A DNA stretch of 64,000 nucleotides from Synechococcus sp. AG-683-C23 (GTDB taxonomy: Bacteria > Cyanobacteriota > Cyanobacteriia > PCC-6307 > Cyanobiaceae). The stretch is taken from the NCBI GenBank assembly GCA_003208835.1, contig QCVD01000001.1:62001-126000 (forward strand), in the 5' to 3' direction. A model generated the notes under the pieces. The model was given only the letters and a program-made list of their open reading frames with translations, was not told the origin of the DNA and ran no database searches. Below, in pieces: positions 51,309 through 61,118 of the stretch; position 1 is the first letter of the stretch; the number at the start of each line of letters is the position of its first letter. A program made the position numbers and the translations under genes.

Positions 51309-51649
51309 GTTCTCTCCAAATCCAAAGAGGTGAGGTCATCACGGTGGCCAGCCCTGGTGCGTACTCCGGCAAACCCAGACCAGCTGTTGTCGTACAGGCG
51401 CATCGTTGGCTAGAAGCTCATCCCAGCATCACGCTGTGTCCACTCACCAGCACCCTGATCGAGGCACCTTTGGTGCGAATCATTGTTGAGCCCAGCGCCA
51501 TGAATGGACTACGCAAACGATCCCAGCTGATGGTCGACAAGCTCTTCACGGTTCCAATCGGCGACATCGGCAGCTCGATTGGCTGTCTTGAAACAACCGT
51601 GATGGCAGAACTTGATCTGGCGCTCAGAGACTGGCTTGCCCTCCATTAA
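51305..51649 (+). CDS. MazF/PemK-family toxin
   Basis: MSSLQIQRGEVITVASPGAYSGKPRPAVVVQAHRW...LCPLTSTLIEAPLVRI...SQLMVDKLFTVPIGDIGSSIGCLE. Confidence 0.88.
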   Translation: MSSLQIQRGEVITVASPGAYSGKPRPAVVVQAHRWLEAHPSITLCPLTSTLIEAPLVRIIVEPSAMNGLRKRSQLMVDKLFTVPIGDIGSSIGCLETTVMAELDLALRDWLALH

Positions 51650-51667
51650 GGGCGCTCGCACTGCATA

Positions 51668-51935
51668 AACGCGTCGCCTACACCTGCGGCACCAGCTCAT
51701 CAGGCAGTTAGGCCAACCAACTCTGATCCAACTCAGCAATGGCCTCAAATTCCGGATCCTTATGCAGCAACGTTGCCTGGCTCAAAAGAGCCGTCGCGGC
51801 GATCCAGGCTTCGGCTAAGGAATCAGACGAATGAAACGCGGGGAACGGAGCCACCACACCATCACCGGAAGCAACTGGATCAAACGGTGAACGATAAATC
51901 TCAATCCAATTCCCGGCCTGGTCACCGCCAGCAAC
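51668..51935 (-). pseudogene. PIN-domain (VapC-like) toxin C-terminal remnant
   Basis: FHSSDSLAEAWIAATALLSQATLLHKDPEFEAIAELDQSWLA* then LPDELVPQV after a stop. Confidence 0.55.
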
Positions 51936-51984
51936 CATATGAGAAAGAAAAGCCATAAATTCAAATAAATTTTGTAATTCAGGC

Positions 51985-53166
51985 TTGCCCAAAACCAGTT
52001 TCCTATGGGCAATCGCTTCAGGCGCAGCATTAACGCTCCAGCCAGCGATAGTGTTCGCCCAGCAACCATCAAAAGTAGAAAAAGAAATCACTGAGCAAGT
52101 CCAACCCCTGCCACTCGAGCAGCGGGCAAACGTTACTTATGCCGCCTATATACTCGGCCCTGGTGATTCCATCCAAATTGATGTTTTAGATCTACCGGAA
52201 TTAAGCGGTACCTTTTCAATCGGGCCAGATGGCACGATTTACCTTCCCCGGCTACGAGCGCTATATGTTGAAGGACTAACAATTGAAGAGTTACGCTTTT
52301 TTGTAACCGAACAATTACGTGGCTACGTCATTGAGCCTGAGCTCTACGTTAGGCCTATTGGATACCGGCCAATACGCGTTTACATCGGCGGAGAAGTAAA
52401 ACGGCCTGGATATTACACGCTTAGCGGAGCACAATCAGAGAAAAGTAACGATCAAACAGGAAATATTTCTGCTGTTGAAAACAATTCAATGGCTCTTCAA
52501 AACGTCAACAACTCATCATCCATAAGCGGGGGCTCATCTAGTTCAACACTCTTCCCCACGGTCTTCGATGCGATTCGCACAGCACAGGGCATTACTCCAT
52601 ACTCCGACCTCGCAACAGTAGAGGTCACACGCCTAAAGCCACTCAGCAGTGGCGGCGGAAGAATTCGAGCAAAACTAAATTTCTTGTCCTTGATTACTGA
52701 GGGAGATGAAAGTCAAAACATTCGATTATTTGACGGGGATGTGGTGAGTGTCAGCAAAAGCCCTGAGGTGCTTCGCGAGCAACTTCTTAAGGCAGGCCAA
52801 ACTAATTTGACCCCACAGTTTTTGCAGGTCTACGTCAGCGGGCGCGTCGAGCAGCCTGGCGCCGTCACTTTGCCCCAAGGTTCAAGCCTCGTGCAAGCCA
52901 TTGATCTTGCTGGTGGAACAAAAGTGCTTCACGGTAAAGTGGAATTTATACGCTTCACCCGCGAAGGGGAGATTGATCGTCGTATCTTTGGATTGAAAAG
53001 TGATGCCCCCGCCAGTGATTACCGCAATCCGGTATTAATGGCGGGTGATGTAATCCGACTGCGAGAAACCGCCTTAACCAAGTCGTTGGCTGTGATTGAC
53101 GAGATCACAACCCCTGCGGTGGGCGTGTATTCAGTGTTCTCACTTTTCGATGGGTTTAGCAATTGA
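51985..53166 (+). CDS. Wza-like polysaccharide export protein
   Basis: Signal-like N-term; YILGPGDSIQIDVLDLPELSGTFSIGPDGTIYLPRL; VYIGGEVKRPGYY and VYVSGRVEQPGAVTLPQGSSLVQAIDLAGG (SLBB). Confidence 0.93.
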   Translation: MPKTSFLWAIASGAALTLQPAIVFAQQPSKVEKEITEQVQPLPLEQRANVTYAAYILGPGDSIQIDVLDLPELSGTFSIGPDGTIYLPRLRALYVEGLTIEELRFFVTEQLRGYVIEPELYVRPIGYRPIRVYIGGEVKRPGYYTLSGAQSEKSNDQTGNISAVENNSMALQNVNNSSSISGGSSSSTLFPTVFDAIRTAQGITPYSDLATVEVTRLKPLSSGGGRIRAKLNFLSLITEGDESQNIRLFDGDVVSVSKSPEVLREQLLKAGQTNLTPQFLQVYVSGRVEQPGAVTLPQGSSLVQAIDLAGGTKVLHGKVEFIRFTREGEIDRRIFGLKSDAPASDYRNPVLMAGDVIRLRETALTKSLAVIDEITTPAVGVYSVFSLFDGFSN

Positions 53167-54863
53167 TGACGAGCACAAATACTCCGGCCCAGGTCGCTCC
53201 TGTTCAACCCATCGCTGACGATGAAATCGACCTACGCCAACTCGTCGCAGCTTTAATTCGACAGAAAAAGTTGATCGCAGGGGTTGCCGGCACCGCTGTG
53301 CTCCTCAGTGGACTGTATGCATTCACCCGCGATCCCGTTTGGCAAGGTGAGAGCCAGATCGTGCTGGAGAATCAAGACTCTGGAGCTGGATTCGCTCAGC
53401 TGGCCGCATCGAATCCAATATTGGCCAATCTCGCTGGAGCGAGTGGCGGCGGTGGCAGCCAATTGGAAACGGAAGTGACGGTGCTGGAAAGCCCCTCTGT
53501 CTTGAAACCCACCTTCGACTTCGTGAAAGCCCGCAAGGCACAACAAGGAGAGGACACGAGCAAATGGAGCTTCACCGCTTGGCGCGATGGCAATCTCGAC
53601 ATTGAGCTCGAGAAAGGTACCTCAGTGCTCAATATCACTTACCGCGATACAGATCCAGATCTAGTGCTGCCTGTAATCAAACGCATCACCAGCGATTATC
53701 AACGCTATTCAGGCCGCGATCGTCAACGAGGCCTAACGCAAGGGGTTAGCTACTTAGAAAAACAAGTTTTAACCCTAAGGACGAAAGCTGACCTGTCGAT
53801 GAGAAAAGCTCAGGCTTATGCGTTAACCCATGAATTGGGTTTACAAGATGGCATGCCAGCAGCCTCCACAGCAAACTCCGCTGGAACATCAGTCGAGGCC
53901 AACAGGGGGCAAGTCCAACAGCGTGTCAACGCACTGGAACAGCAGCTCATTTCAGCTCGCCGTGCTCGCAATCGCACCGTGTTTCAAGCCCCGCAACTGG
54001 AGGCCAATTCAGAGCTCTTTAGCCAGCTGCAAACACTCGAGTCCAACCTGCAGCAGAAACAATCTCTGTTGAATCCCAACGATGATTCGATTCGCAGACT
54101 GCAACGCCAACGCCAAAACCTAATTGCATACATCAATCAGCAAACAATCGGCCTATTGGAGGGTGAACTAATCACCGCCCAATCCCAGCTGTCGTCTTTA
54201 AACCGACCCCGTGATGTGGTGCTCAAGCACCGTGAATTGGTACGCACGGCGTTACGGGATGAAAAGACACTGGCTGAGCTAGAGATTCAGTTGCAAACCC
54301 TGCAACTCGAACAAGCCAGACAGACCGAACCCTGGGAACTGATCTCCACGCCAACGCTTCTTGACACTCCTGTCGCCCCGCGCAAAAAGCGCATGGTGGC
54401 CCTCGGTTTACTGGCCGGATTAGTCCTTGGGAGTGGCGCCGCCCTCGTCATCGACCGACGCACAGGGTTGGTCTTTAGTGAAGATGAACTGAAAACAGCC
54501 GTACCCGCTCCGTTGCTGGAACGGCTGTCACTTGATTCGAGCCTTGAATGGCCATCCACCTTGCAATTGATGGCACAAGGCCCCTTAAAAAATGCACAAT
54601 CGATTGGATTAGTACCGGTTGGACAACCAGATTCGTTCGCTGTTCAACAGTTTCAAAACCAACTGAAGAAAGCATGTGTTGCACGGGAGATTGAAGCAAG
54701 CCAGGATCTTGTTAAAACAAGGGACTGCGACACTCAGCTGCTCTTGATTCAGCCAGGCTATGTATCTCGAAAGCAATTGGCGCAACTCAACCAAAGCTTG
54801 GCGCTACAAGGAACTCCAATTGCAGGGTGGGTGCTGCTTGACCCAACAATGGAGGCCGGGTGA
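53163..54863 (+). CDS. Wzc/Wzz-like chain-length (PCP) protein
   Basis: DDEIDLRQLVAALIRQKKLIAGVAGTAVLLSGLYAF; coiled-coil centre; RKKRMVALGLLAGLVLGSGAALVIDRR TM2. Confidence 0.9.
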   Translation: MMTSTNTPAQVAPVQPIADDEIDLRQLVAALIRQKKLIAGVAGTAVLLSGLYAFTRDPVWQGESQIVLENQDSGAGFAQLAASNPILANLAGASGGGGSQLETEVTVLESPSVLKPTFDFVKARKAQQGEDTSKWSFTAWRDGNLDIELEKGTSVLNITYRDTDPDLVLPVIKRITSDYQRYSGRDRQRGLTQGVSYLEKQVLTLRTKADLSMRKAQAYALTHELGLQDGMPAASTANSAGTSVEANRGQVQQRVNALEQQLISARRARNRTVFQAPQLEANSELFSQLQTLESNLQQKQSLLNPNDDSIRRLQRQRQNLIAYINQQTIGLLEGELITAQSQLSSLNRPRDVVLKHRELVRTALRDEKTLAELEIQLQTLQLEQARQTEPWELISTPTLLDTPVAPRKKRMVALGLLAGLVLGSGAALVIDRRTGLVFSEDELKTAVPAPLLERLSLDSSLEWPSTLQLMAQGPLKNAQSIGLVPVGQPDSFAVQQFQNQLKKACVAREIEASQDLVKTRDCDTQLLLIQPGYVSRKQLAQLNQSLALQGTPIAGWVLLDPTMEAG

Positions 54864-56251
54864 AATCCTTTTTCGCTGGGTTAGCTTGTTGTGGCCTAGG
54901 ACTATCTTTAAATGCACCAATTGGTGTAGCCGCTGAATGGGAGTCTGTTAATACCGACGCAGAATCTAAATCAACAACTAGCAATCAAGTTGACAAGGGT
55001 AGATCGACACAATGGTCTCCTGTTCAATCAAAGTCGGAAATATCGACCAAGACCAATCGACAAGTGGTTTGGACACCTGTCGAGCCATTAAAAAAATCTG
55101 CGCCTTCGCAATCGACTTTGGCCGTCATAGACACTGGATCGAACGTAAAAGAGCCAATTCGCTGGAAACCTGTTGAGCCAGCGATCGCTCAAGAAATCGA
55201 AGAAGATATAGACAACGAACAACCCATTAAAGATGCTTCAGTGAAGAACGTGGCAATCAAGCCACCAGTGATGCCGAGCGGAGCCACATTTGCTAACGAC
55301 AAAGCGCTATGGCGAGATAATAATTGGCATCCGCAAATCAGCAGCCTTGTCCCTATTGGCTTCGGGCCAAAAGGAACAATGATTTCAATGGGCCTATATG
55401 GGTGGGATTGTACGACTTCAGGCATCTGTACCCAACCTCAAGACTGGGAAGACTATCAGGATCAGTTAGAGCGATTTGGAGAAGCCCACTATGAATTTTC
55501 AGTTGGGATAGGAGATTCAGAAAAACTTGTGGGAATAGCCCTTACAGGGCTATTTGAGGAAACATCACTACCTATTGGTTCTCGTAATGAAACTGAGGAT
55601 AAAAGTATATTCAGCAATTATTATATCGGAGCTCACTTGTCTAGAAATATTGGTCCCGACACTGGACTACGTGTTGGAGTAAAAAACTGGTTAGACGTTA
55701 AAGAATGTGGCCTAGCCTGCGGTTACCCAAAAAGTGCTTATGCAGTGATCAGCCAAAGATTCCGGTTAAATGACAACCAAAACGGATGGTTTCCCAACGC
55801 CTACCTAACAGCCGGTGTCGGCAATGGTGAATTCAGATCACTTGACGAGCAAGTTCGCGAATCTATTGCATCACAAAGAGACAATGGGTGCCAAACCTAT
55901 GGATACATCCCAGACAAACCCTGCACTCCAAATACCTTAAGACGTGCCGTTTTAGATGCAGCTAATTATGGAGAATTAACCCCAATTGGCTCTGCTGCTT
56001 TAGAAGTTTATCCTGGCTTTAATGCCATTGGAGAGTGGACAGGCAGGAATTTAAATCTTGGATTTAGTGTCAAGCCTTTCGAAGAGGTCGGACTGGTATT
56101 CACATCCATGTGGAATCAACTATTAAAAAACTGTGACTACGGATGCGATGTAAGCGTTCCAGATTACAGCGGAAAAGCCCCCCTCCCAGAAAATATGATT
56201 ACATATCGACCAGTATGGTCCTTCAAGCTTTCATTAGACGTTAAATTCTAA
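54860..56251 (+). CDS. putative outer-membrane beta-barrel protein with N-terminal W-x-P-V repeats
   Basis: Signal-like N-term; QWSPVQ/VWTPVEP/RWKPVEP; aromatic alternating C-term ending ...SFKLSLDVKF (terminal Phe). Confidence 0.65.
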   Translation: MKSFFAGLACCGLGLSLNAPIGVAAEWESVNTDAESKSTTSNQVDKGRSTQWSPVQSKSEISTKTNRQVVWTPVEPLKKSAPSQSTLAVIDTGSNVKEPIRWKPVEPAIAQEIEEDIDNEQPIKDASVKNVAIKPPVMPSGATFANDKALWRDNNWHPQISSLVPIGFGPKGTMISMGLYGWDCTTSGICTQPQDWEDYQDQLERFGEAHYEFSVGIGDSEKLVGIALTGLFEETSLPIGSRNETEDKSIFSNYYIGAHLSRNIGPDTGLRVGVKNWLDVKECGLACGYPKSAYAVISQRFRLNDNQNGWFPNAYLTAGVGNGEFRSLDEQVRESIASQRDNGCQTYGYIPDKPCTPNTLRRAVLDAANYGELTPIGSAALEVYPGFNAIGEWTGRNLNLGFSVKPFEEVGLVFTSMWNQLLKNCDYGCDVSVPDYSGKAPLPENMITYRPVWSFKLSLDVKF

Positions 56252-56793
56252 AGTGTAGTTCTCCACAGAACTAATTAGTATGTCACCTGACTATAAATGC
56301 ATTACCCATAAATACTTTTTCCAACATCAAGCAAACTGAAATCCAGGTATGCGGCCAATAAAGCTACCTAGCACATATTGAATTCACCAATCCTAGATTC
56401 GAAGGTAATGTTCCACTCTTCGATATTTACTTAAATCCTCTTTCAACTTCATGACCATATCAAGTGCTCCGCTGGAGCCACTGATAACGATGTATTTTCA
56501 CTTCACAGCGAAATCAATAGAGGTACTGACAGAGACACGAGACTCGGCGAAGCAGCCCGATCAAAACCTGAGGCCAGCAATCAAAGGCAGCCTTCCCAGA
56601 GATGACTTACACAGAAACGTTCAGCCCAAGGTCGAAACCACATCACTTCCTATTAATTAAATTTATCAAACAAATGCTCAACCAAAGAAAGCTTCACAAC
56701 TATGAATTACAATCCGATTAAACCAGGTCTTATGCAGCATCTATTGCTTGCACATCAGAGCCAACACTTTTAGCGACTCAGTGTCATATCGAG

Positions 56794-58029
56794 ATGCGCA
56801 TTCTCCAGCTAGTGCATGGTCACATCAAAACAAGCTTCGGTGGCAGTGAGCATGCCGCATTTGCTCTCCACCATGCCTACAAATGCAATCAGAATGCCTG
56901 GATCCTGACCCCTGGCGTTGAAGATCCAGCTGACAAATCACCAGGTGATCTAAAGCTCCCAAGCAGAAGCCACCCCTTGAAGTTGGTTGGTAAAGATGCC
57001 GAGGAACGGGATCGGCAGCTTGCTTCTTTGCTTCAAGAAATACAACCGCAGGTCATTCACCTGCACCACTACTTGCATTTTGGGGTCGATATCATCGCAG
57101 CCCTCAAAAGGCTGTGGCCTGAAGCCATCGTCGTACTGACTTTGCACGAATATCTGTTGCTCTGTGCTCATAACGGGCAGATGCTGAAACGCGGAAGCAA
57201 TCGGATTTGCAATAACCCAGAGCCAGAGGCATGCTCCAACTGTTTCGAAGGTCTGGATCTCAATCTGTTCGAGCAGCGCAACTTCGCAGCACAAACTGCT
57301 CTAAAAAGCTGCGATGGGCTGATCAGCCCGAGCCACTACCTGCTAACCGTGATGCAGCAGCAGTTCTGTCTCCCAGCAGAAACGCGGGTGATCGAGAACG
57401 GGCTGCCACTCGAGCTGCTTCAAAGATGCCGCCAAAGCAGAGATGAGACGAGCAACGCAACGCCTTCTCTCAATCGCTTCGCTTTCTTCGGCCGGGCCAG
57501 TGAACTCAAGGGGTTACTTGTAATGCTGCAGGCCTGTTATTTAATGTCGTTAAGCGATACGGGCTCATTTCAGCTGCAGATCTTCGGAGGAGGACTGGAG
57601 CTAGAACCAGCAGCTATCCAACACCGGATCCACTCCTTAATTGCCGCTTGCGGCGAACATATTGAACTTCATGGTCGCTACCAGCAGATGCAAATTCCCC
57701 AATTGATGCAGCAGTGCGATTGGGTGATCGTTCCATCGATCTGGTGGGAGAACTCACCGGTGGTGATTCAAGAAGCGTTCGCATGCCACAAACCGGTCAT
57801 CGGCAGTAACCACGGCGGTATCGCCGAAAAAATTAATGGTCGAGGGGGCCTCGGATTCCAACCCAATGATGCTGCCAATCTGGCTAGTCGCATGGCAGAA
57901 GCGATCGGCAACGTGCAGCTGCACCGCTGCCTGCAAAAACAGATGGCACCGCCCTTTTCAATTGAGGCCTGCGCAGCACAACACCTAAAGTTCTACGAGG
58001 AATTGATGCAGAGTCATGCCTGCGGATGA
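56794..58029 (+). CDS. glycosyltransferase family 4 / group 1
   Basis: LQLVHGHIKTSFGGSEHAAFALHHA, IHLHHYLHFG, VPSIWWENSPVVIQEAFACHKPVIGSNHGGIAEKI. Confidence 0.92.
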   Translation: MRILQLVHGHIKTSFGGSEHAAFALHHAYKCNQNAWILTPGVEDPADKSPGDLKLPSRSHPLKLVGKDAEERDRQLASLLQEIQPQVIHLHHYLHFGVDIIAALKRLWPEAIVVLTLHEYLLLCAHNGQMLKRGSNRICNNPEPEACSNCFEGLDLNLFEQRNFAAQTALKSCDGLISPSHYLLTVMQQQFCLPAETRVIENGLPLELLQRCRQSRDETSNATPSLNRFAFFGRASELKGLLVMLQACYLMSLSDTGSFQLQIFGGGLELEPAAIQHRIHSLIAACGEHIELHGRYQQMQIPQLMQQCDWVIVPSIWWENSPVVIQEAFACHKPVIGSNHGGIAEKINGRGGLGFQPNDAANLASRMAEAIGNVQLHRCLQKQMAPPFSIEACAAQHLKFYEELMQSHACG

Positions 58030-58167
58030 GAAGCCACCAGGTGACCTTGAAGTACTCAGAGATGAGCTGAATCACTTTATTCGCTTGTCACAAGTGCAGG
58101 CCAAACAGCTCTCCCGCTACCAAGAGCTGCAGCAACGAAGCCACCGGATGATCTTGAAGCTGAACGA

Positions 58168-59138
58168 TCAATTAAAGGTATCCAGGTCAATGGGATCCAT
58201 CAGCTTCCGCAAGTGATCCAAGATCAGCGCATCCCTTGCCAGTGCCTGATCTACCTTGAGCACTCGATCGGCGCTGGCGCATTGCAAGCCGTGCTCGTAC
58301 GCCACATCCTGTTGCGCTGACAACCAAGTGAGAGCTCCAGAATGCCCAGGGTGCTCCACCAAAAACCTCAAGGCTGATTGCACAGCGTTTTTATCTCGGC
58401 CGATGTCCTGCTGCAGCATCAGCTCCACCACCAAACCCTGCCAGCAGTGATCAGCGATATCAGAGCCTTCTAGCCGTTGCAACGCCTCGCGGTAACTGGG
58501 CAAATGTTGCCAAACCTGCTCACCCAGCTCCACCACCAGCTGCGCCCAGCGTCGCTGCAGATCCACTGGCAAAGCATCCAGCGACCACTGGCCCCATTGC
58601 ATCAACTCTTCGAGAACGGCCTTGGCCAATGCAGCTCCACCCACACCAATCTGTTGATGCGCAAAGTCAAAAAGCCGACCGTGGAGCTGAGTAGGTGGAA
58701 TGGTCTCCAGCAGTGGGAGTCCGATGGGCTCCCACTGCTGAGCGTTGCAATGCTCTAGAAGATTGGACCGGAGAGCCTGCTGATGAGTTAGCAGGGCATC
58801 GGTCGCTCCCTGCAGCACCTCGCCTTGATCCAGATCGGCTAGAGACGACAACAAAAGTGTTGCTTCCCCAAAGCGATCCGAATCAATCAAGCCTCGGATC
58901 AGGTTGTCGAAGACAAGCAGATGCTCCACACCCTGATCGCGTAGCCACTCCAGCAACATCAAGCTGGTGGCTTGATCACTGGCACTACGGCATTGGATTG
59001 CCTGTCGCAACACAGCAAAAAAGCATTCCTCTTCGTGCTCCCAGCTGCCCTCCAACTCCTGATAGCAGCCCAGCTCGTCGCCAAACCTCTCCAGGAGCTG
59101 AGGCAAGCGCTCACGCAAGGGCGGCCACTCAGCCATCA
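58168..59138 (-). CDS. hypothetical protein
   Basis: Intact ORF MAEWPPLRERLPQLLERFGDELGCYQELEG...; overlaps the end of the RgpF-like gene. Confidence 0.6.
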
Positions 59139-60388
59139 CCCCATTCCTCCAGCAGAGCCGTAAGCCCCTCGGCCGTAAAACAGTCATCAAGGCGGTGCAG
59201 GACCGGCGTCCCGTGTACTAAACGCCACTGAGGGTTCACCACCAAGCGACGCAATTGCAGCTGCAAACCAGCCAGGTCCCGCCAGAGAAGTGCTGAGGAG
59301 ATCACCACCCAATCCATTCCTGCCGCCGCAATTAGCTGCAGCAGTTGCTGCGAGGGGCTCTGGCCGAAGTCGCAGATCAGAATTCCCAGCAGGCCATCCT
59401 CAAGCTCTTTCTTGAAAACACGGGTGAGCCTGGCTCGCAGGGCAATTTGCTGAAACGGCACCGACACCAGTGCCTTCAAATTCGGATGGGGATGGGCCTT
59501 AATCCAAGCGATTCGTTCCTCTAAAAGCGCAAGATCCGCATCACGCAACAGGATCGCCACGGTGATCGACTCCTGCCAGAGACGACGGTGAGCAGTCGAC
59601 TCCCAAAGCTCTTCCCAAATTTGAGGTTGCTGTTCTGCCATCAGGCTGCAAGTGCGGCCCAGACCATCCTGATTAGCGGAAACGTCCTTCAGCGCCCGAT
59701 GCTTCACCACCGGAGATCCAGCATCCAATGAACAGATTGGGTAGGCCGTGGAGTTGAGCATTGGCTCCCCATTGCGGGGATCCTCCATCGGGCTGATCGG
59801 CAACCAGGCCCGCCACTGGATGCCCAGTTCACCCAACAAGCAAGAGAACCCCAATTCATAGGCCTGAATGACGTCATGACGACTGGCCTGGGGAATGACG
59901 GCCTCAAAAAATTGCACCAACCTGTGGTGCTGCATCACAGCTTGCTCCACCAGCAGGAAATAACTCTGCAAATGCGGCGTGTACAACTGACAGTCCGTCA
60001 AGCCCCACACCGGCCCCGGCTGCTGGACCATGGCGTCGAGGATCGGCTCGAGATCACGGAAAGGGCCCACCACGCTGTCGTTGCAGAGCAGCACGTGGGT
60101 CGCCCCATCAAGCAACTGCTGCTCTCGGGCGATGCGAAGCCCCAACTGATAGGAACCAAAGTCGTAGGCACGGTGGCGCTTACAAAGGCAAATTAACCCT
60201 GGGTACTGCTCAACGAGCTCCTCCAGACCATCGACCTGATCTTGATCAAACACCAGCACAAGCTGCGTGCTCAGCTGCCGCAGGGCGCGAATCCAGCGGA
60301 TAGTAACGGCAGACAGCGTCCCGCCACGCGCATACCCCGCCATAACGGTCACCAAACGCTTGTGGGGCAACGCGTCAGTCACAATCAC
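59129..60388 (-). CDS. RgpF-like (rhamnan synthesis F) glycan protein
   Basis: VIVTDALPHKRLVTVMAGYARGGTLSAVTIRWIRALR, CLCKRHRAYDFGSYQLGL, VLLCNDSVVGPF; GTG start inferred, ORF-track start is out of context. Confidence 0.75.
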   Translation of the reverse strand: MIVTDALPHKRLVTVMAGYARGGTLSAVTIRWIRALRQLSTQLVLVFDQDQVDGLEELVEQYPGLICLCKRHRAYDFGSYQLGLRIAREQQLLDGATHVLLCNDSVVGPFRDLEPILDAMVQQPGPVWGLTDCQLYTPHLQSYFLLVEQAVMQHHRLVQFFEAVIPQASRHDVIQAYELGFSCLLGELGIQWRAWLPISPMEDPRNGEPMLNSTAYPICSLDAGSPVVKHRALKDVSANQDGLGRTCSLMAEQQPQIWEELWESTAHRRLWQESITVAILLRDADLALLEERIAWIKAHPHPNLKALVSVPFQQIALRARLTRVFKKELEDGLLGILICDFGQSPSQQLLQLIAAAGMDWVVISSALLWRDLAGLQLQLRRLVVNPQWRLVHGTPVLHRLDDCFTAEGLTALLEEWGDG

Positions 60389-61007
60389 TAGCCTCCCAGT
60401 CCTGCAACTGCCGCTCAAAAAGATCCAGCACCAGATGGTTCGTGAACAGACCGCGATCCCAAGGGGTTGCTGGAGGTTGTGGCCATTCCATGGCCACAAC
60501 CTCCAGCACATCCTCGAGAGTATTTGGCTCGTCTTCATCCATCAGGGCAACGAGCAACATCTCCACCACCCGCTCCGTGTCATTGCGATCTATGGCTTGA
60601 GCCACCTCCATGGCCAGTTGTTCGCCCGACTCGACTTTGCGCAGCTGATTGGCCAGGGCGTGCTTAGCGATCTCCCGCAGTTTTCGATTCTCATGGTGGA
60701 GCAGCTCGTTCCAACGGGCTTCGGCGCGAGCGCGATCCCCGAGGAACAGCCAGATCCTGGCCTCCACATCTTCGAAAAACGACGTCCACATCCCATGACA
60801 CTTGCAGCAGGCGATCAGGGCTTCCGACACCCGCACGGCCCGAATTTTTTGCAGGCAGCGCAACTCCGCATAGATCTCCGGAACACCCGGACGGCACTGA
60901 TCAGTGCCGATGCACTGCGGCAGCCAGGCCGCCCGCTCACAGATCAATAAAGCGTCCGCCCGCAGGGCCAGGGCGCGATCTTCAACGGTGGGGGCTGAGG
61001 ATGCCAT
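60375..61007 (-). CDS. hypothetical protein
   Basis: MASSAPTVEDRALALRADALLICERAAWLPQCIGTDQ...LEVVAMEWPQPPATPWDRG; stop overlaps the RgpF-like start. Confidence 0.6.
   Translation of the reverse strand: MASSAPTVEDRALALRADALLICERAAWLPQCIGTDQCRPGVPEIYAELRCLQKIRAVRVSEALIACCKCHGMWTSFFEDVEARIWLFLGDRARAEARWNELLHHENRKLREIAKHALANQLRKVESGEQLAMEVAQAIDRNDTERVVEMLLVALMDEDEPNTLEDVLEVVAMEWPQPPATPWDRGLFTNHLVLDLFERQLQDWEASDCD
60469..60507. repeat. perfect 18-bp inverted repeat with 3-nt spacer
   Basis: GCTGGAGGTTGTGGCCAT-TCC-ATGGCCACAACCTCCAGC. Confidence 0.95.
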
Positions 61008-61118
61008 AACGGCAATTCTGCTGCAGCACAACCATTGATTCAATGCCGAATCGTCGTCCGCTGAGTGGGGAACTGGGCTGATGAGTTCAAGCCGGTACGC
61101 TTGAACTCGCGGTAGATC

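Noticed and set aside
60267-60950. Plus-strand 227-aa ORF over the hypothetical/RgpF-like region
   Set aside because: Antisense to better-supported minus-strand frames; its similarity to the opposite-strand peptide (CWRLWPFHGHNLQ / CWRLWPWNGHNLQ) is a by-product of the palindrome at 60469-60507.
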